A stretch of DNA of 64,000 nt from Streptomyces brevispora (GTDB lineage Bacteria; Actinomycetota; Actinomycetes; Streptomycetales; Streptomycetaceae), in contig NZ_VIWW01000001.1 in the NCBI RefSeq assembly GCF_007829885.1, positions 806,001-870,000 on the forward strand, written 5' to 3'. The position numbers and the translations under genes were made by a program. Of the stretch, positions 27,895-36,782 are shown piece by piece. Below the pieces are notes generated by a model. The model had not been told where the DNA came from, did no database searches, and saw only the letters and a program-made list of their open reading frames with translations. The first letter of the stretch is position 1. Each line of letters begins with the position of its first letter.

Positions 27895-30800
27895 TCAGGC
27901 CTTGCGCGCGCGGGTCGCCTTCTTCGCCGCGGGCTTCTTGGCCGCAGCCGTCCCGGTGGCCATCGCCGCAGTGCTCCGGGTCGTCTTCGCCGTGGCCGTC
28001 TTCCTGGCCGGGGCGGACTTCGCTGCGACCGCCTTCTTCGCGGCCGCCCTGCCGGCCGGCTTACGGGCCGCGGGAACCGCCGCCTCGCTGACCCGGTCCG
28101 CGTCCAGGACGCCCTGGAGGAACTTTCCGGTGTGGCTGGCGGGGACACCGGCCACGTACTCCGGGGTGCCCTCGGCGATGACCAGGCCACCGCCGTTGCC
28201 GCCCTCGGGACCCATGTCGATGACCCAGTCCGCGGTCTTGACGACATCGAGGTTGTGCTCGATGACGATCACCGTGTTGCCCTTGTCGACCAGCCCGGAG
28301 AGCACCTTGATGAGCTTGGAGATGTCCTCGAAGTGCAGACCGGTGGTCGGCTCGTCCAGCACGTACACCGTGCGGCCGGTCGAGCGCTTCTGGAGCTCGC
28401 TGGCCAGCTTCACCCGCTGTGCCTCACCGCCGGAGAGCGTCGGCGCGGACTGGCCGAGCCTGACGTATCCGAGGCCGACCTCGTTGAGCGTCCGCAGATG
28501 GCGCGCGATGGTCGGGACCGCCTCGAAGAACGCGAGTCCCTCCTCGATCGGCATGTCCAGCACCTCGGCGATGGACTTGCCCTTGTAGTGGACCTCCAGC
28601 GTCTCCCGGTTGTAGCGCGCTCCGTGGCAGACCTCGCACGGGACGTACACATCCGGCAGGAAGTTCATCTCGATCTTGATGGTGCCGTCACCGGAGCAGT
28701 TCTCGCAGCGGCCGCCCTTGACGTTGAAGGAGAACCGGCCCGGCAGATAGCCGCGGACCTTGGCCTCCATCGTCTCCGCGAACAGCCTGCGGACGTGGTC
28801 GAAGACTCCGGTGTACGTGGCCGGGTTGGACCGGGGCGTGCGGCCGATGGGCGACTGGTCGACGTGCACGACCTTGTCGACGAGGTCGTCCCCGTCGACG
28901 CGGGTGTGCCTGCCGGGGACCGACTTGGCGCCGTTCAGCTCGCGCGCCAGGTGGGTGTAGAGGATGTCGTTGACCAGCGTCGACTTGCCCGAGCCGGAGA
29001 CACCGGTCACGGCGGTCAGCACCCCGAGCGGGAAGGAGACGTCGATGTCCTGGAGGTTGTTCTCCCGGGCGCCGTGCACCGTGAGCAGCCGGGAGGGGTC
29101 GACGGGACGCCTGACGTCGGGCATCGCGATCGACTTCTTGCCGGTCAGATACTGGCCGGTGATCGACTTGTCGTTGGCCAGCAGGTCCTTGAGCGATCCG
29201 GAGTGGACCACCTTGCCGCCGTGCTCACCGGCGCCGGGGCCGATGTCGACGATCCAGTCGGCGATCTTGATGGTGTCCTCGTCGTGCTCGACGACGATGA
29301 GGGTGTTGCCCATGTCGCGGAGGCGGACCAGCGTCTCGATCAGCCGGTGGTTGTCGCGCTGGTGCAGGCCGATGGACGGCTCGTCCAGCACGTAGAGCAC
29401 GCCGACCAGGCCGGAGCCGATCTGGGTGGCGAGCCGGATGCGCTGGGCCTCGCCGCCGGACAGGGTGCCGGCCGCGCGGTTGAGCGAGAGGTAGTCCAGG
29501 CCCACGTCGACCAGGAACTTCAGCCGCTCGTTGACCTCCTTGAGCACCCGTTCGGCGATCTTCTTGTCGCGGGCGTTCAGCTTCATCCGGCCGAGGAACT
29601 CGGCGCACTCGCTGATCGACATCGCGGCGACCTGGGCGATGGACCTGTCCATCACCGTCACCGCGAGGACGATCGGCTTGAGCCTGGTGCCCTCACACGT
29701 CGGGCAGGGCACCTCGCGCATGTAGCCCTCGAAGCGCTCCCGGCTGGAGTCGCTCTCCGCCTCGGAGTGCCGCCTCTTGACGAACTGCACCGCGCCCTCG
29801 AAGGAAGGCGTGGTGTAGGCGCGCTCGCGCCCGTAGCGGTTGCGGTAGCGGACCTCGGTCTGGATCTTGTGACCGTGCAGCAGGGCCTTCTTGGCGCGCT
29901 GCGGCAGCCCGGCCCAGGGAATGTCCGTACGGAATCCGAGGGCTTCGGCGAGCGCGTTGATCTGCCGCCCGAAGTACTCCTTGGTGTGGCCGTGCGACCA
30001 GGGGTGGATCGCGCCCTCGTCGAGGGACTTCTCCTCGTCCGGGACGATCAGCTCCGGGTCGACCTCCATCCTCGTACCGATGCCCGTGCAGTCGGGGCAG
30101 GCGCCGAAGGGCGAGTTGAAGGAGAAGGAGCGCGGCTCCAGCTCCTCGAAGGAGAGGTCGTCGTACGGGCAGTAGAGGTGCTCGGAGTACATCCGCTCAC
30201 GCTCGGGGTCGTCCTCGGGGAGATCGACGAAGTCGAGCACGACCATGCCGCCGGAGAGGCCCAGCGCGGTCTCGACCGAGTCGGTCAGCCGGCGCTTGGC
30301 GCTGTCCTTGACGGTGAGGCGGTCGATGACCACCTCGATGGTGTGCTTCTCCTGCTTCTTGAGCGTGGGCGGCTCGGAGAGCTGGATGGTCTCGCCGTCG
30401 ACCCTGGCCCTGCTGTACCCCTTGGTCTGCAGATCGGCGAAGAGGTCGACGAACTCGCCCTTGCGCTCGCGCACCAACGGCGAGAGCACCTGGAACCGGC
30501 TGCCCTCGGGCAGGCCGAGCACCTTGTCCACGATGGCCTGCGGCGACTGGCGCGAGATCGGCCGGCGGCACTCGGGACAGTGCGGCTTGCCGATCCTGGC
30601 GAAGAGCAGCCGGAGGTAGTCGTAGACCTCGGTGATCGTGCCGACCGTCGAGCGCGGGTTGCGCGAGGTCGACTTCTGGTCGATGGAGACGGCGGGCGAC
30701 AGACCCTCGATGAAGTCGACGTCCGGCTTGTCCATCTGGCCGAGGAACTGCCGGGCGTACGAGGAGAGCGACTCCACGTAGCGGCGCTGCCCCTCGGCGA

Positions 30801-30939
30801 AGATCGTGTCGAACGCGAGCGACGACTTGCCCGACCCGGAGAGCCCGGTGAAGACGATGAGGGAGTCGCGGGGAAGGTCGAGCGAGACGTTCTTGAGGTT
30901 GTGCTCGCGAGCGCCACGGACGATGAGACGGTCGGCCAC
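27895..30939 (-). CDS. uvrA: Excinuclease ABC subunit A
   Basis: 1014 residues. Damage-sensing ATPase of nucleotide-excision repair. Two ABC modules: Walker A 'GLSGSGKS' and 'GVSGSGKS', two 'LSGGEAQR' signatures, and zinc modules seen in 'HCPECRRPI...', 'CPDCTGIG', 'CPTCEG' and 'CENCSGDG...CEVCHG'. Start at GTG 30939 ('[18 protein letters not shown]'), as in homologues. The last 60 residues are an unusual Lys/Ala/Thr/Pro tail ending in '[17 protein letters not shown]', histone-H1-like and beyond the usual UvrA end. The promoter region (30940-31114) has no clear LexA box and lacks the damage motif found at uvrB and uvrC. Confidence 0.97.
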   Translation of the reverse strand: MADRLIVRGAREHNLKNVSLDLPRDSLIVFTGLSGSGKSSLAFDTIFAEGQRRYVESLSSYARQFLGQMDKPDVDFIEGLSPAVSIDQKSTSRNPRSTVGTITEVYDYLRLLFARIGKPHCPECRRPISRQSPQAIVDKVLGLPEGSRFQVLSPLVRERKGEFVDLFADLQTKGYSRARVDGETIQLSEPPTLKKQEKHTIEVVIDRLTVKDSAKRRLTDSVETALGLSGGMVVLDFVDLPEDDPERERMYSEHLYCPYDDLSFEELEPRSFSFNSPFGACPDCTGIGTRMEVDPELIVPDEEKSLDEGAIHPWSHGHTKEYFGRQINALAEALGFRTDIPWAGLPQRAKKALLHGHKIQTEVRYRNRYGRERAYTTPSFEGAVQFVKRRHSEAESDSSRERFEGYMREVPCPTCEGTRLKPIVLAVTVMDRSIAQVAAMSISECAEFLGRMKLNARDKKIAERVLKEVNERLKFLVDVGLDYLSLNRAAGTLSGGEAQRIRLATQIGSGLVGVLYVLDEPSIGLHQRDNHRLIETLVRLRDMGNTLIVVEHDEDTIKIADWIVDIGPGAGEHGGKVVHSGSLKDLLANDKSITGQYLTGKKSIAMPDVRRPVDPSRLLTVHGARENNLQDIDVSFPLGVLTAVTGVSGSGKSTLVNDILYTHLARELNGAKSVPGRHTRVDGDDLVDKVVHVDQSPIGRTPRSNPATYTGVFDHVRRLFAETMEAKVRGYLPGRFSFNVKGGRCENCSGDGTIKIEMNFLPDVYVPCEVCHGARYNRETLEVHYKGKSIAEVLDMPIEEGLAFFEAVPTIARHLRTLNEVGLGYVRLGQSAPTLSGGEAQRVKLASELQKRSTGRTVYVLDEPTTGLHFEDISKLIKVLSGLVDKGNTVIVIEHNLDVVKTADWVIDMGPEGGNGGGLVIAEGTPEYVAGVPASHTGKFLQGVLDADRVSEAAVPAARKPAGRAAAKKAVAAKSAPARKTATAKTTRSTAAMATGTAAAKKPAAKKATRARKA

Positions 30940-31078
30940 GCCGGTCCGCACCTTTCTGGAGAGAAGCGGGGGAACTGCGCCCCTGCCCCAGGGTATGGGG
31001 GGTGCCGCAGCGATGTACGAAGCTTTCGACTCCGAGCGTATAGCACGCGCATTCGATTTACGGACGGCTGATAACTCC

Positions 31079-31108
31079 TTCACCCGAACGAGTGGCGAGG
31101 TCTACGCT
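31079..31108 (+). promoter_or_regulatory. Candidate promoter of the isomerase/MBL pair
   Basis: TTCACC, 18 bases, TACGCT, then six bases to the ATG at 31115, implying a leaderless transcript. The stretch AGTGG-N7-TACGCT has the same spacing as in the damage promoters of uvrB and ogt, but the TTGTC half is missing. Confidence 0.4.
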
Positions 31109-31114
31109 CGCCCC

Positions 31115-31807
31115 ATGATTGATCACGCGCACGACCTGGACGCCCTACGCGAAGCGACTGATCGACTGCTCAGTGCCACGGAGAAAATAGAGGGCTCCGA
31201 GCTCGCCCGGCCGTCGCGGCTGCCGGGCTGGAGCCGGGGTCATGTCGTCGCACACCTTTCACGTAACGCCGACGCGCTCGTAAACGTTCTCCAGGGCCGG
31301 CCGATGTACGCAGACAGCGAAACCCGCGACCGTGACATCGAACGCGACGCGCACCGGCCGAAGGCCGAACAGGTGGCCGACCTGGCGGCGAGCGCGGCCC
31401 GCTTCGTGGCAGCTGCCGCGGCCCCGGCCGACTGGTCGCGCACCGTCACGATGCGCAACGGCGTGACGGACTCGGCCTCCCGGATCCCCTTCCGCCGCCG
31501 CGTCGAGGTCGCGCTGCACCACGTCGATCTGGACGTGGGGTACGAGCTGGAGGATCTGCCCGACGAGTTCACCGGCCGGGAGATCGACTTCCTCGCCGAG
31601 CGGTTCGACCGGCACCCGGATGTCGTGCCCATGAGCGTGGCCGACGACCAGGGCCGGTTCTGGACGACGGGTGGCGGAAAGGAAGGCGACCCGGTCGCGG
31701 TCCACGGCACGGCCCCCGAGCTGCTCGGCTGGCTCAGCGGGCGCCGCGACGGGTCGGCGCTGACCGTCGAGGGCGGGCTGCCCCTGCCCGCCCTGCCCCC
31801 GCTATAG
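31115..31807 (+). CDS. Maleylpyruvate isomerase family (mycothiol-dependent, DinB-fold) protein
   Basis: 230 residues. The N-terminal '[55 protein letters not shown]' is the MDMPI_N (DinB-like) signature with its metal-binding His. '[26 protein letters not shown]' supplies the conserved 'HHVDL'. Such proteins are thought to use mycothiol for isomerase or S-transfer chemistry; the substrate is not told here. Its stop is ten bases from the MBL hydrolase, so they form a two-gene operon, divergent from uvrA. Confidence 0.88.
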   Translation: MIDHAHDLDALREATDRLLSATEKIEGSELARPSRLPGWSRGHVVAHLSRNADALVNVLQGRPMYADSETRDRDIERDAHRPKAEQVADLAASAARFVAAAAAPADWSRTVTMRNGVTDSASRIPFRRRVEVALHHVDLDVGYELEDLPDEFTGREIDFLAERFDRHPDVVPMSVADDQGRFWTTGGGKEGDPVAVHGTAPELLGWLSGRRDGSALTVEGGLPLPALPPL

Positions 31808-31817
31808 GCTGAGACGT

Positions 31818-32474
31818 ATGACGTACAGCGGAGCGGTCAAGGTAGGCGGGCGGGCGGACGTACACGAGCTGACGGATCTGATGATCTCCAAGGTCGCCGT
31901 CGGCCCGATGAACAACAACGCCTATCTGCTGCGCTGCCGGGCCACCGGCGAGCAGCTCCTGATCGACGCGGCCAACGAGGCCGGGACACTGCTTCAACTG
32001 ATCGGTGACGACTCGATCGCCTCGGTCGTCACCACCCATCGGCACGGCGACCACTGGCAGGCGCTGGCCGAGGTCGTGGCGGCCACCGGTGCGCGTACCT
32101 ACGCCGGGCGGTACGACGCCGAGGGGATCGCGGTCCCGACCGATGTGCTCGTCGAGGACAACGACACCATCCGGGTCGGGCAGGTCGCCCTGACCGCCCG
32201 CCATCTGACCGGCCACACCCCTGGGTCGATCGCGCTCATCTACGACGACCCGCAGGGCGCCCCGCATCTGTTCACCGGGGACTGCCTCTTCCCGGGCGGG
32301 GTCGGCAACACGCAGAAGGACCCCGAGGCGTTCGGGAGCCTGCTGCACGACGTGGAGACCAAGCTCTTCGCCCCGCTGCCGGACGAGACCTGGGTGTACC
32401 CGGGCCACGGCCACGACACCACGCTGGGCGACGAGCGTCCGCACCTGCCCGAGTGGCGCGCCCGCGGCTGGTGA
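31818..32474 (+). CDS. Metallo-beta-lactamase fold hydrolase
   Basis: 218 residues, glyoxalase II-like. Metal motif 'TTHRHGDHWQAL' (HxHxDH form), then 'LTGHTPGSIAL', 'LFTGDCLFPGGVG' and 'VYPGHGHDTTLGDERPHL' supply the remaining ligands. A thiol-ester or similar hydrolase is likely; next to a mycothiol-type isomerase, a role on mycothiol adducts is a reasonable inference. Followed by a terminator. Confidence 0.9.
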   Translation: MTYSGAVKVGGRADVHELTDLMISKVAVGPMNNNAYLLRCRATGEQLLIDAANEAGTLLQLIGDDSIASVVTTHRHGDHWQALAEVVAATGARTYAGRYDAEGIAVPTDVLVEDNDTIRVGQVALTARHLTGHTPGSIALIYDDPQGAPHLFTGDCLFPGGVGNTQKDPEAFGSLLHDVETKLFAPLPDETWVYPGHGHDTTLGDERPHLPEWRARGW

Positions 32475-32477
32475 AAC

Positions 32478-32517
32478 GGCCCCCGTGACGTCCGCGAAGC
32501 GGATGTCACGGGGGCCG
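32478..32517 (+). terminator. Terminator after the MBL hydrolase (also convergent to terC)
   Basis: Arms GGCCCCCGTGACGTCCGC and GCGGATGTCACGGGGGCC (one G-U type mismatch) with a GAA loop. Confidence 0.9.
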
Positions 32518-32596
32518 CACCTTGGACCGTCCGCCACCTGGGGAGCGGTCTCATGTGCCACCGGGCCCGGGGCCCGTCGTTCGGATCAGGCCGGGC

Positions 32597-33598
32597 TCAG
32601 GCGTCGATGCCGGCGCCCTTGTCGGCACCGTCCTCGGCCTTCTCGGCCTCCGCGGCGGCCTGCTTCTTGTTGGCGATGAGGCTGGTGATCGTGGTGATCA
32701 CCAGCACGCCGCAGATGACGCCGAGCGAGACCGGGATGGAGATCTCGGGGACGTTCACCCCGGACTCGTGCAGGGCGTGCAGCACCAGCTTGACGCCGAT
32801 GAAGCCGAGGATCACCGAGAGCCCGTAGCTGAGGTGGACCAGCTTCTTGAGCAGGCCGCCGATCAGGAAGTACAGCTGCCGCAGCCCCATCAGGGCGAAG
32901 GCGTTGGCGGTGAAGACGATGTACGGGTCCTGGGTCAGGCCGAAGATCGCGGGGATCGAGTCCAGCGCGAACAGCACATCGGTGGTGCCGATGGCGAGCA
33001 TGACGACCATCAGGGGCGTCAGGATGCGCTTGCCGTTGCTGCGGATGAAGAGCTTGGTGCCGTGGTACCTGTCGGCGACACCGAAGCGGCGCTCGATCGT
33101 CTTCAGGAGGCGGTTCTCCTCGAACTCCTCCTCCTCTTCGCCTGCCCGCGCCTCCTGGATGAGTTTCCAGGCGGTGAAGATCAGGAACGCGCCGAAGATG
33201 TAGAAGACCCACGAGAAGTTGGCGATGACCGCGGCGCCCGCGGCGATGAAGACCGCCCGCAGCACCAGTGCGATCAGTACACCGAAGAGCAGCACCCGCT
33301 GCTGGAGGTGGGAGGGCACCGAGAACTTCGCCATGATCAGCACGAAGACGAAGAGGTTGTCGACGCTCAGCGATTTCTCGGTGATGAAGCCGGCGAAGAA
33401 CTCGCCCGAGGCCTGGCTCTCGCCGAAGACGAGCAGGCCGAGTCCGAAGAGGGCCGCCAGCGCGATCCAGACGATCGTCCAGATTCCGGCTTCCTTGGTC
33501 GACACGTCATGGGGCTTGCGCCCGATGAAGAAGTCGACGGCGATGAGGGCGCTGAGACCGAGAATGGTCAGCACCCAGAGGGTCCATGAAACGTACAC
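32597..33598 (-). CDS. TerC/Alx-family membrane protein, probable metal exporter
   Basis: 333 residues, seven or more membrane helices, with the family acids in 'EKSLSVDNLFVFVLIM' and 'GTTDVLFALDSIPAIF'. The long cytoplasmic loop is 'EEEEEFEENRLLKTIERRFGVADRYHG'. TerC/Alx/MeeF proteins export manganese. GTG start with GGAGG four bases upstream, and that site is part of the switch described at 33603-33755, so translation is expected to rise when manganese is high. Confidence 0.92.
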   Translation of the reverse strand: MYVSWTLWVLTILGLSALIAVDFFIGRKPHDVSTKEAGIWTIVWIALAALFGLGLLVFGESQASGEFFAGFITEKSLSVDNLFVFVLIMAKFSVPSHLQQRVLLFGVLIALVLRAVFIAAGAAVIANFSWVFYIFGAFLIFTAWKLIQEARAGEEEEEFEENRLLKTIERRFGVADRYHGTKLFIRSNGKRILTPLMVVMLAIGTTDVLFALDSIPAIFGLTQDPYIVFTANAFALMGLRQLYFLIGGLLKKLVHLSYGLSVILGFIGVKLVLHALHESGVNVPEISIPVSLGVICGVLVITTITSLIANKKQAAAEAEKAEDGADKGAGIDA

Positions 33599-33602
33599 TG
33601 CG

Positions 33603-33755
33603 CCTCCGGCAGTTCGCTACGGCTACTTGATCAGCGTCGTCGCTGCCGGAGGTCTCTTCCACCTGGGCGCACGGGGTGCGCGCCTGGGCCGGCGCCCCGG
33701 GACCGGTCACAGTCCGTACTGACGGGAACGCCGCGATCGGGAGTACTCCCCTCCG
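33603..33755 (-). promoter_or_regulatory. Candidate yybP-ykoY (Mn2+) riboswitch controlling terC translation
   Basis: Read on the minus strand: P1 5' arm CGGAGG (33755-33750), the conserved GGAGTA loop (33749-33744), a second conserved-looking loop with GTCAGTACGG (33723-33714), then GGAAGAGA and the P1 3' arm CCTCCG (33652-33647). This is the yybP-ykoY layout (P1-GGAGUA...AAGA-P1). The P1 3' arm is also the start of CCTCCGGCAG, which is perfectly complementary to CTGCCGGAGG at 33612-33603, and that segment contains the terC ribosome-binding site. So ligand-bound P1 would free the site and its absence would mask it. Confidence 0.72.
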
Positions 33756-33785
33756 CTCCAAGAACAGTACAGGGAACACCAAGGG

Positions 33786-33815
33786 AAGGTAAAGGAAAGG
33801 CTAAATAAGCCTCAA
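33786..33815 (-). promoter_or_regulatory. terC promoter
   Basis: Minus-strand TTGAGG, 18-base spacer, TACCTT, in a locally AT-richer stretch; start of transcription about 33779, just upstream of the riboswitch. Confidence 0.55.
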
Positions 33816-33866
33816 ATGCGCAGGTCAGAGCGGTAGAGGGTAAACGGGGGCGGAGTGGGTCAGCAG

Positions 33867-35822
33867 TCAGCGGAGTCCGGCGCGGCGGGCGGCCGCCACT
33901 TGGGCGAGCACCAGTTCAAGGACCTCGCTGCCGGGAGGTGTCCTCAGCGGCTCGTACGTCCAGGCGTGGCCGACCCACGGGTCGGCCAGATGGTTGTCGG
34001 CGATCGGGGTGATCCGGAGCAGGGACCGCCACAGCGGATCGAGCACCGGCCCGAACGCGGAGGCGTCCTCCCGGTCGGCGACCATCAGGAGGTGGACGCC
34101 GACCGACGGTCCCTCGTCCGCGAGGTAGCGCAGCTGGGTGACGGCCCGGTCGTCGAAGCCGTGCGGGAAGTCGTTGACGATCAGAAGCTGCTCGGCCGGG
34201 TCCAGGTCGGGCGGCAGCGAGTCCGCGGCGCCGGCCCGCATCGCCATCTGCACCAGATCGACCCGCCGGGTGAGCTGGGCGAGGACCGAGGACACTCCCC
34301 CGGGACCGGACGCGGGCGGGCCGGCGAGCACCCCGGAGCGGACCAGCGGGGCGAGCGCCGCGGCGGCGGAGCCCGCCGGGTCGATGACATGGACCGCGAA
34401 CTCGCCCGCCGGGTGGACGGCCAGCAACCGGGCGGCGTGCAGGACCGCGCTGTCCATGGCCAGCCGGTGCAGCTGGTCGCTGTCCGTCAGGGCGGCGGCC
34501 TCGGAGGCCGTACGCCCGCTGTCGATCCAGATCCCGCGCTCCAGGGGCAGCCGTACGAGCAGCGGGATGCGCAGGGCGGTGTCCTCCGGCAGGTGCAGAT
34601 CGCCGATCCGCAGCGCCATCGGGATCTCCATCGGAACCCGGTAGGCGTGCCAGACGGGGTTGTCCCAGCCCGCGTAGGAGGCGGGGAGCGCGGGTTCCAC
34701 CACGGCGGACTCGGCGGCCAGCTGGGCGAGGTCACGGTCCAGCGCCTCGCGGGCGCGGCCGGTCAGCTCGTCGCGTTTGGCGCGGGCCTGCTCACGGGCC
34801 CGGTCGCCCGCGCCTCCGATCCGGCTGCGCGGATCGGACAGGGCCCGCTCCACCTCCTGGTCCATCCGGGACTCGGCGAAGTCGACGGCGCTGCGGTACG
34901 CGGCGGCGGCCCTGGCCAGGTCCTCGAACATCCCCCAGACCTGGTTGTAGAGGCGCTCGTCCATGGACCATCCGGTCGCGTCCCCGGCAACGGGCTGCGC
35001 AGGCTGTCCGGGCCCGGCGGGCGACGCGGCGGGCGGGGGCGGCGGGGGTGCGGCCGACCGGCGGCGCGGGTGCGCGTAGTCGATGGGGCCGGACGGAGAG
35101 GCCGGCGGCGCCGAGGGCGGGGGCTGCTGGGCGGCCGGGGGCGGGACGGGAGGCTGACCGCTGCCCGGGAGGGGGGGCTGCCCGGGCCCCGGGGCGGGGG
35201 CGGGGCCCGCGGCGTGTCTGACCCGGTCCGCCTGTGGGGTGCGGGGCGGGGGCGGGGCCACGGAGCGGGCCATGCCGCGGGCGACCGCCTCCTGGATCGA
35301 ACCGGCCAGTTCGGCAGCCCGCTCCACGCCCTGATCGGCGAGCATCGCGGCGAGACCGCCCGCATAGCCCTGGCCGACCGCACGGACCTTCCAGCCGCCC
35401 TGCCTGCGGTAGAGCTCCAGGGCGGCGACCGCGGACTCGGTGTCCAGGCCGGTCAGGGTGAAGGTGGCGATCTCGGTGCCATCGAGTCCGGTGACGGCGA
35501 CGAAAGGCGAGGCCACGGCACCGAACCGGGTCGGGCCACCCGCCTCCAGCGGGAGGGCCAGCAGCACCGTGACCCGGTGCACCCCGTCGGGCACGGCGTC
35601 GAGGTCGACGGCGAGCCGGTGGTCGGCCGCGGCCTGCCTGGACACTTCGAGCCCCGGCAGTTGCGGCGAGCCGGGGTGGGCGATCCACTCGACGCCGTGC
35701 ACCGTGCCGTGCTCGTCGCCGAGGGTGGCCCCGGCCACGACGGGCGCGCCCGCCGATACCCGGATCTCCAGACGGGTCTGGGGCAAGGCGTGGTTCTGCC
35801 CCCGGACCAGCTCGGCCGTCAT
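33867..35822 (-). CDS. TerD-domain protein with proline-rich linker and C-terminal FtsK-like module
   Basis: 651 residues. Residues 1-200 are a TerD domain ('LDAVPDGVHRVTVLLALPLEAGGPTRFG', 'FTLTGLDTESAVAALELYRRQGGWKVRAVGQGYAGGLAAM'). About 225-330 is a Pro/Ala/Gly linker. From 340 a charged helical stretch ('ESRMDQEVERALSDPRSRIG') leads into a domain shaped like the FtsK/SpoIIIE C-terminal fold, with 'EQLLIVNDFPHGFDDRAVTQLRYLADEGPSVGVHLLMVADRED' in the Walker B region; I see no intact Walker A. Ter proteins bind calcium and are linked to tellurite and stress responses. Start at 'MTAELVRGQNHALP'; upstream in frame is repeat sequence. Confidence 0.8.
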   Translation of the reverse strand: MTAELVRGQNHALPQTRLEIRVSAGAPVVAGATLGDEHGTVHGVEWIAHPGSPQLPGLEVSRQAAADHRLAVDLDAVPDGVHRVTVLLALPLEAGGPTRFGAVASPFVAVTGLDGTEIATFTLTGLDTESAVAALELYRRQGGWKVRAVGQGYAGGLAAMLADQGVERAAELAGSIQEAVARGMARSVAPPPPRTPQADRVRHAAGPAPAPGPGQPPLPGSGQPPVPPPAAQQPPPSAPPASPSGPIDYAHPRRRSAAPPPPPPAASPAGPGQPAQPVAGDATGWSMDERLYNQVWGMFEDLARAAAAYRSAVDFAESRMDQEVERALSDPRSRIGGAGDRAREQARAKRDELTGRAREALDRDLAQLAAESAVVEPALPASYAGWDNPVWHAYRVPMEIPMALRIGDLHLPEDTALRIPLLVRLPLERGIWIDSGRTASEAAALTDSDQLHRLAMDSAVLHAARLLAVHPAGEFAVHVIDPAGSAAAALAPLVRSGVLAGPPASGPGGVSSVLAQLTRRVDLVQMAMRAGAADSLPPDLDPAEQLLIVNDFPHGFDDRAVTQLRYLADEGPSVGVHLLMVADREDASAFGPVLDPLWRSLLRITPIADNHLADPWVGHAWTYEPLRTPPGSEVLELVLAQVAAARRAGLR

Positions 35823-35868
35823 TGGCCTGTCCCCTCGACGAGTTGCTGCCACGCGACGCGGTGCCACG

Positions 35869-35987
35869 TGCGATGCGTGCGATGCGTGCGATGCGTGCGA
35901 TGCGGCACCGTCCGGTGCCGTGTCATGCGTACTGCCGTGTCCTACGTGCTGCGGTGTCCTACGTGCTGCGGTGTCATGCGTACTGCC
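35869..35987. repeat. Two tandem-repeat arrays between the TerD genes
   Basis: Four copies of TGCGATGCG (35869-35904), then four 17-bp units in the order A-B-B-A: GTGTCATGCGTACTGCC, GTGTCCTACGTGCTGCG twice, and the first again (35920-35987). They lie in the 250-base gap upstream of the large TerD-domain gene. The remainder of the gap (35988-36072) shows no other feature. Confidence 0.85.
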
Positions 35988-36072
35988 GGGTGGCACGATG
36001 CGGTGCAGCTCCCGGCGGCCGATGCCTCCGGGAGCTGCGCGTACCGATACGGGCCGGCCGGCCCGGCCCTGC

Positions 36073-36651
36073 CTACAGGTGCGGCAGGATCGCCGGCATG
36101 AGGTCCTGGAAGGTGCGGCCGTTGGCCGGGGTGCCGATGGCGGTCATCTGCCAGCCGTTCCCCGAACGGTGCACCTTCGCCATGATCTGGGCGGTGTACT
36201 GCCCGCCGCCGTCCAGCGTGTAGCGGGCGAGCTCCTGGCCGTTGGTCTCGTCGACGATGCGGCAGAAGGCGTTCTGCACCTCCTGGAACGTCTGGCCGGT
36301 GAAGGAGTTCACCGTGAAGACGATCTGGTCGATGTGGACCGGCACCCGCTGGAGGTCGACCAGGATCGCCTCGTCGTCGCCGCCCGAGCCGGCGCCGCCG
36401 ACCAGGTTGTCCCCGGTGTGCTTGACCGAACCGTCGTCGCTGACGAGGTGCCGGAAGAAGACGACGTCGACCGGCTGCTTGTCGGCGAACAGGACCGCCG
36501 AGGCGTCCAGGTCGATCTCCCGGGTGCGTGAACCGAACAGACCGCGGCGCGGCGCCGCCTGCCAGCCGAGCCCCATCCGTACCGCGGTCAGGGTCCCCCC
36601 GTCGCTCTTCTGCAGGCTGATGGCCTGGCCCTTGGTCATATTGACCGTCAC
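36073..36651 (-). CDS. TerD-family calcium-binding stress protein
   Basis: 192 residues, exactly the single-domain TerD length. Core motifs: 'REIDLDASAVLFADKQPVDVVFFRHL', 'HTGDNLVGGAGSGGDDEAILVDLQRVPVHIDQIVFTVNSF' (the Asp/Glu-rich calcium loop) and 'IVDETNGQELARYTLDGGGQYTAQIMAKVHRSGNGWQMTAIG'. GTG start at 36651, chosen for GGAGAGGGG seven bases upstream; an ATG four codons later is possible. Cytoplasmic. Paired with the large TerD-domain gene downstream. Confidence 0.92.
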   Translation of the reverse strand: MTVNMTKGQAISLQKSDGGTLTAVRMGLGWQAAPRRGLFGSRTREIDLDASAVLFADKQPVDVVFFRHLVSDDGSVKHTGDNLVGGAGSGGDDEAILVDLQRVPVHIDQIVFTVNSFTGQTFQEVQNAFCRIVDETNGQELARYTLDGGGQYTAQIMAKVHRSGNGWQMTAIGTPANGRTFQDLMPAILPHL

Positions 36652-36782
36652 GCGCTGTCCCCTCTCCGCATTCCCCGCAAACCGTCCTTGCGCGGTTTCC
36701 AGCACCCTACGCAGTCGCGCCACCGGCGCATCGGGTCCGGGCCGTTTTGTGTCGGTCTTGCAACACACCCCGCACGGCGGGG

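Noticed and set aside
30940..31114. LexA box in front of uvrA (TCGAAAGCTTCG)
   Set aside because: The arms and spacing do not fit GAAC-N4-GTTC; only a weak chance palindrome.
33867..36651. Tellurite-resistance island or phage element
   Set aside because: Only TerD-type genes in normal composition, no integrase, tRNA attachment site or other ter operon genes close by (terC is separately regulated).
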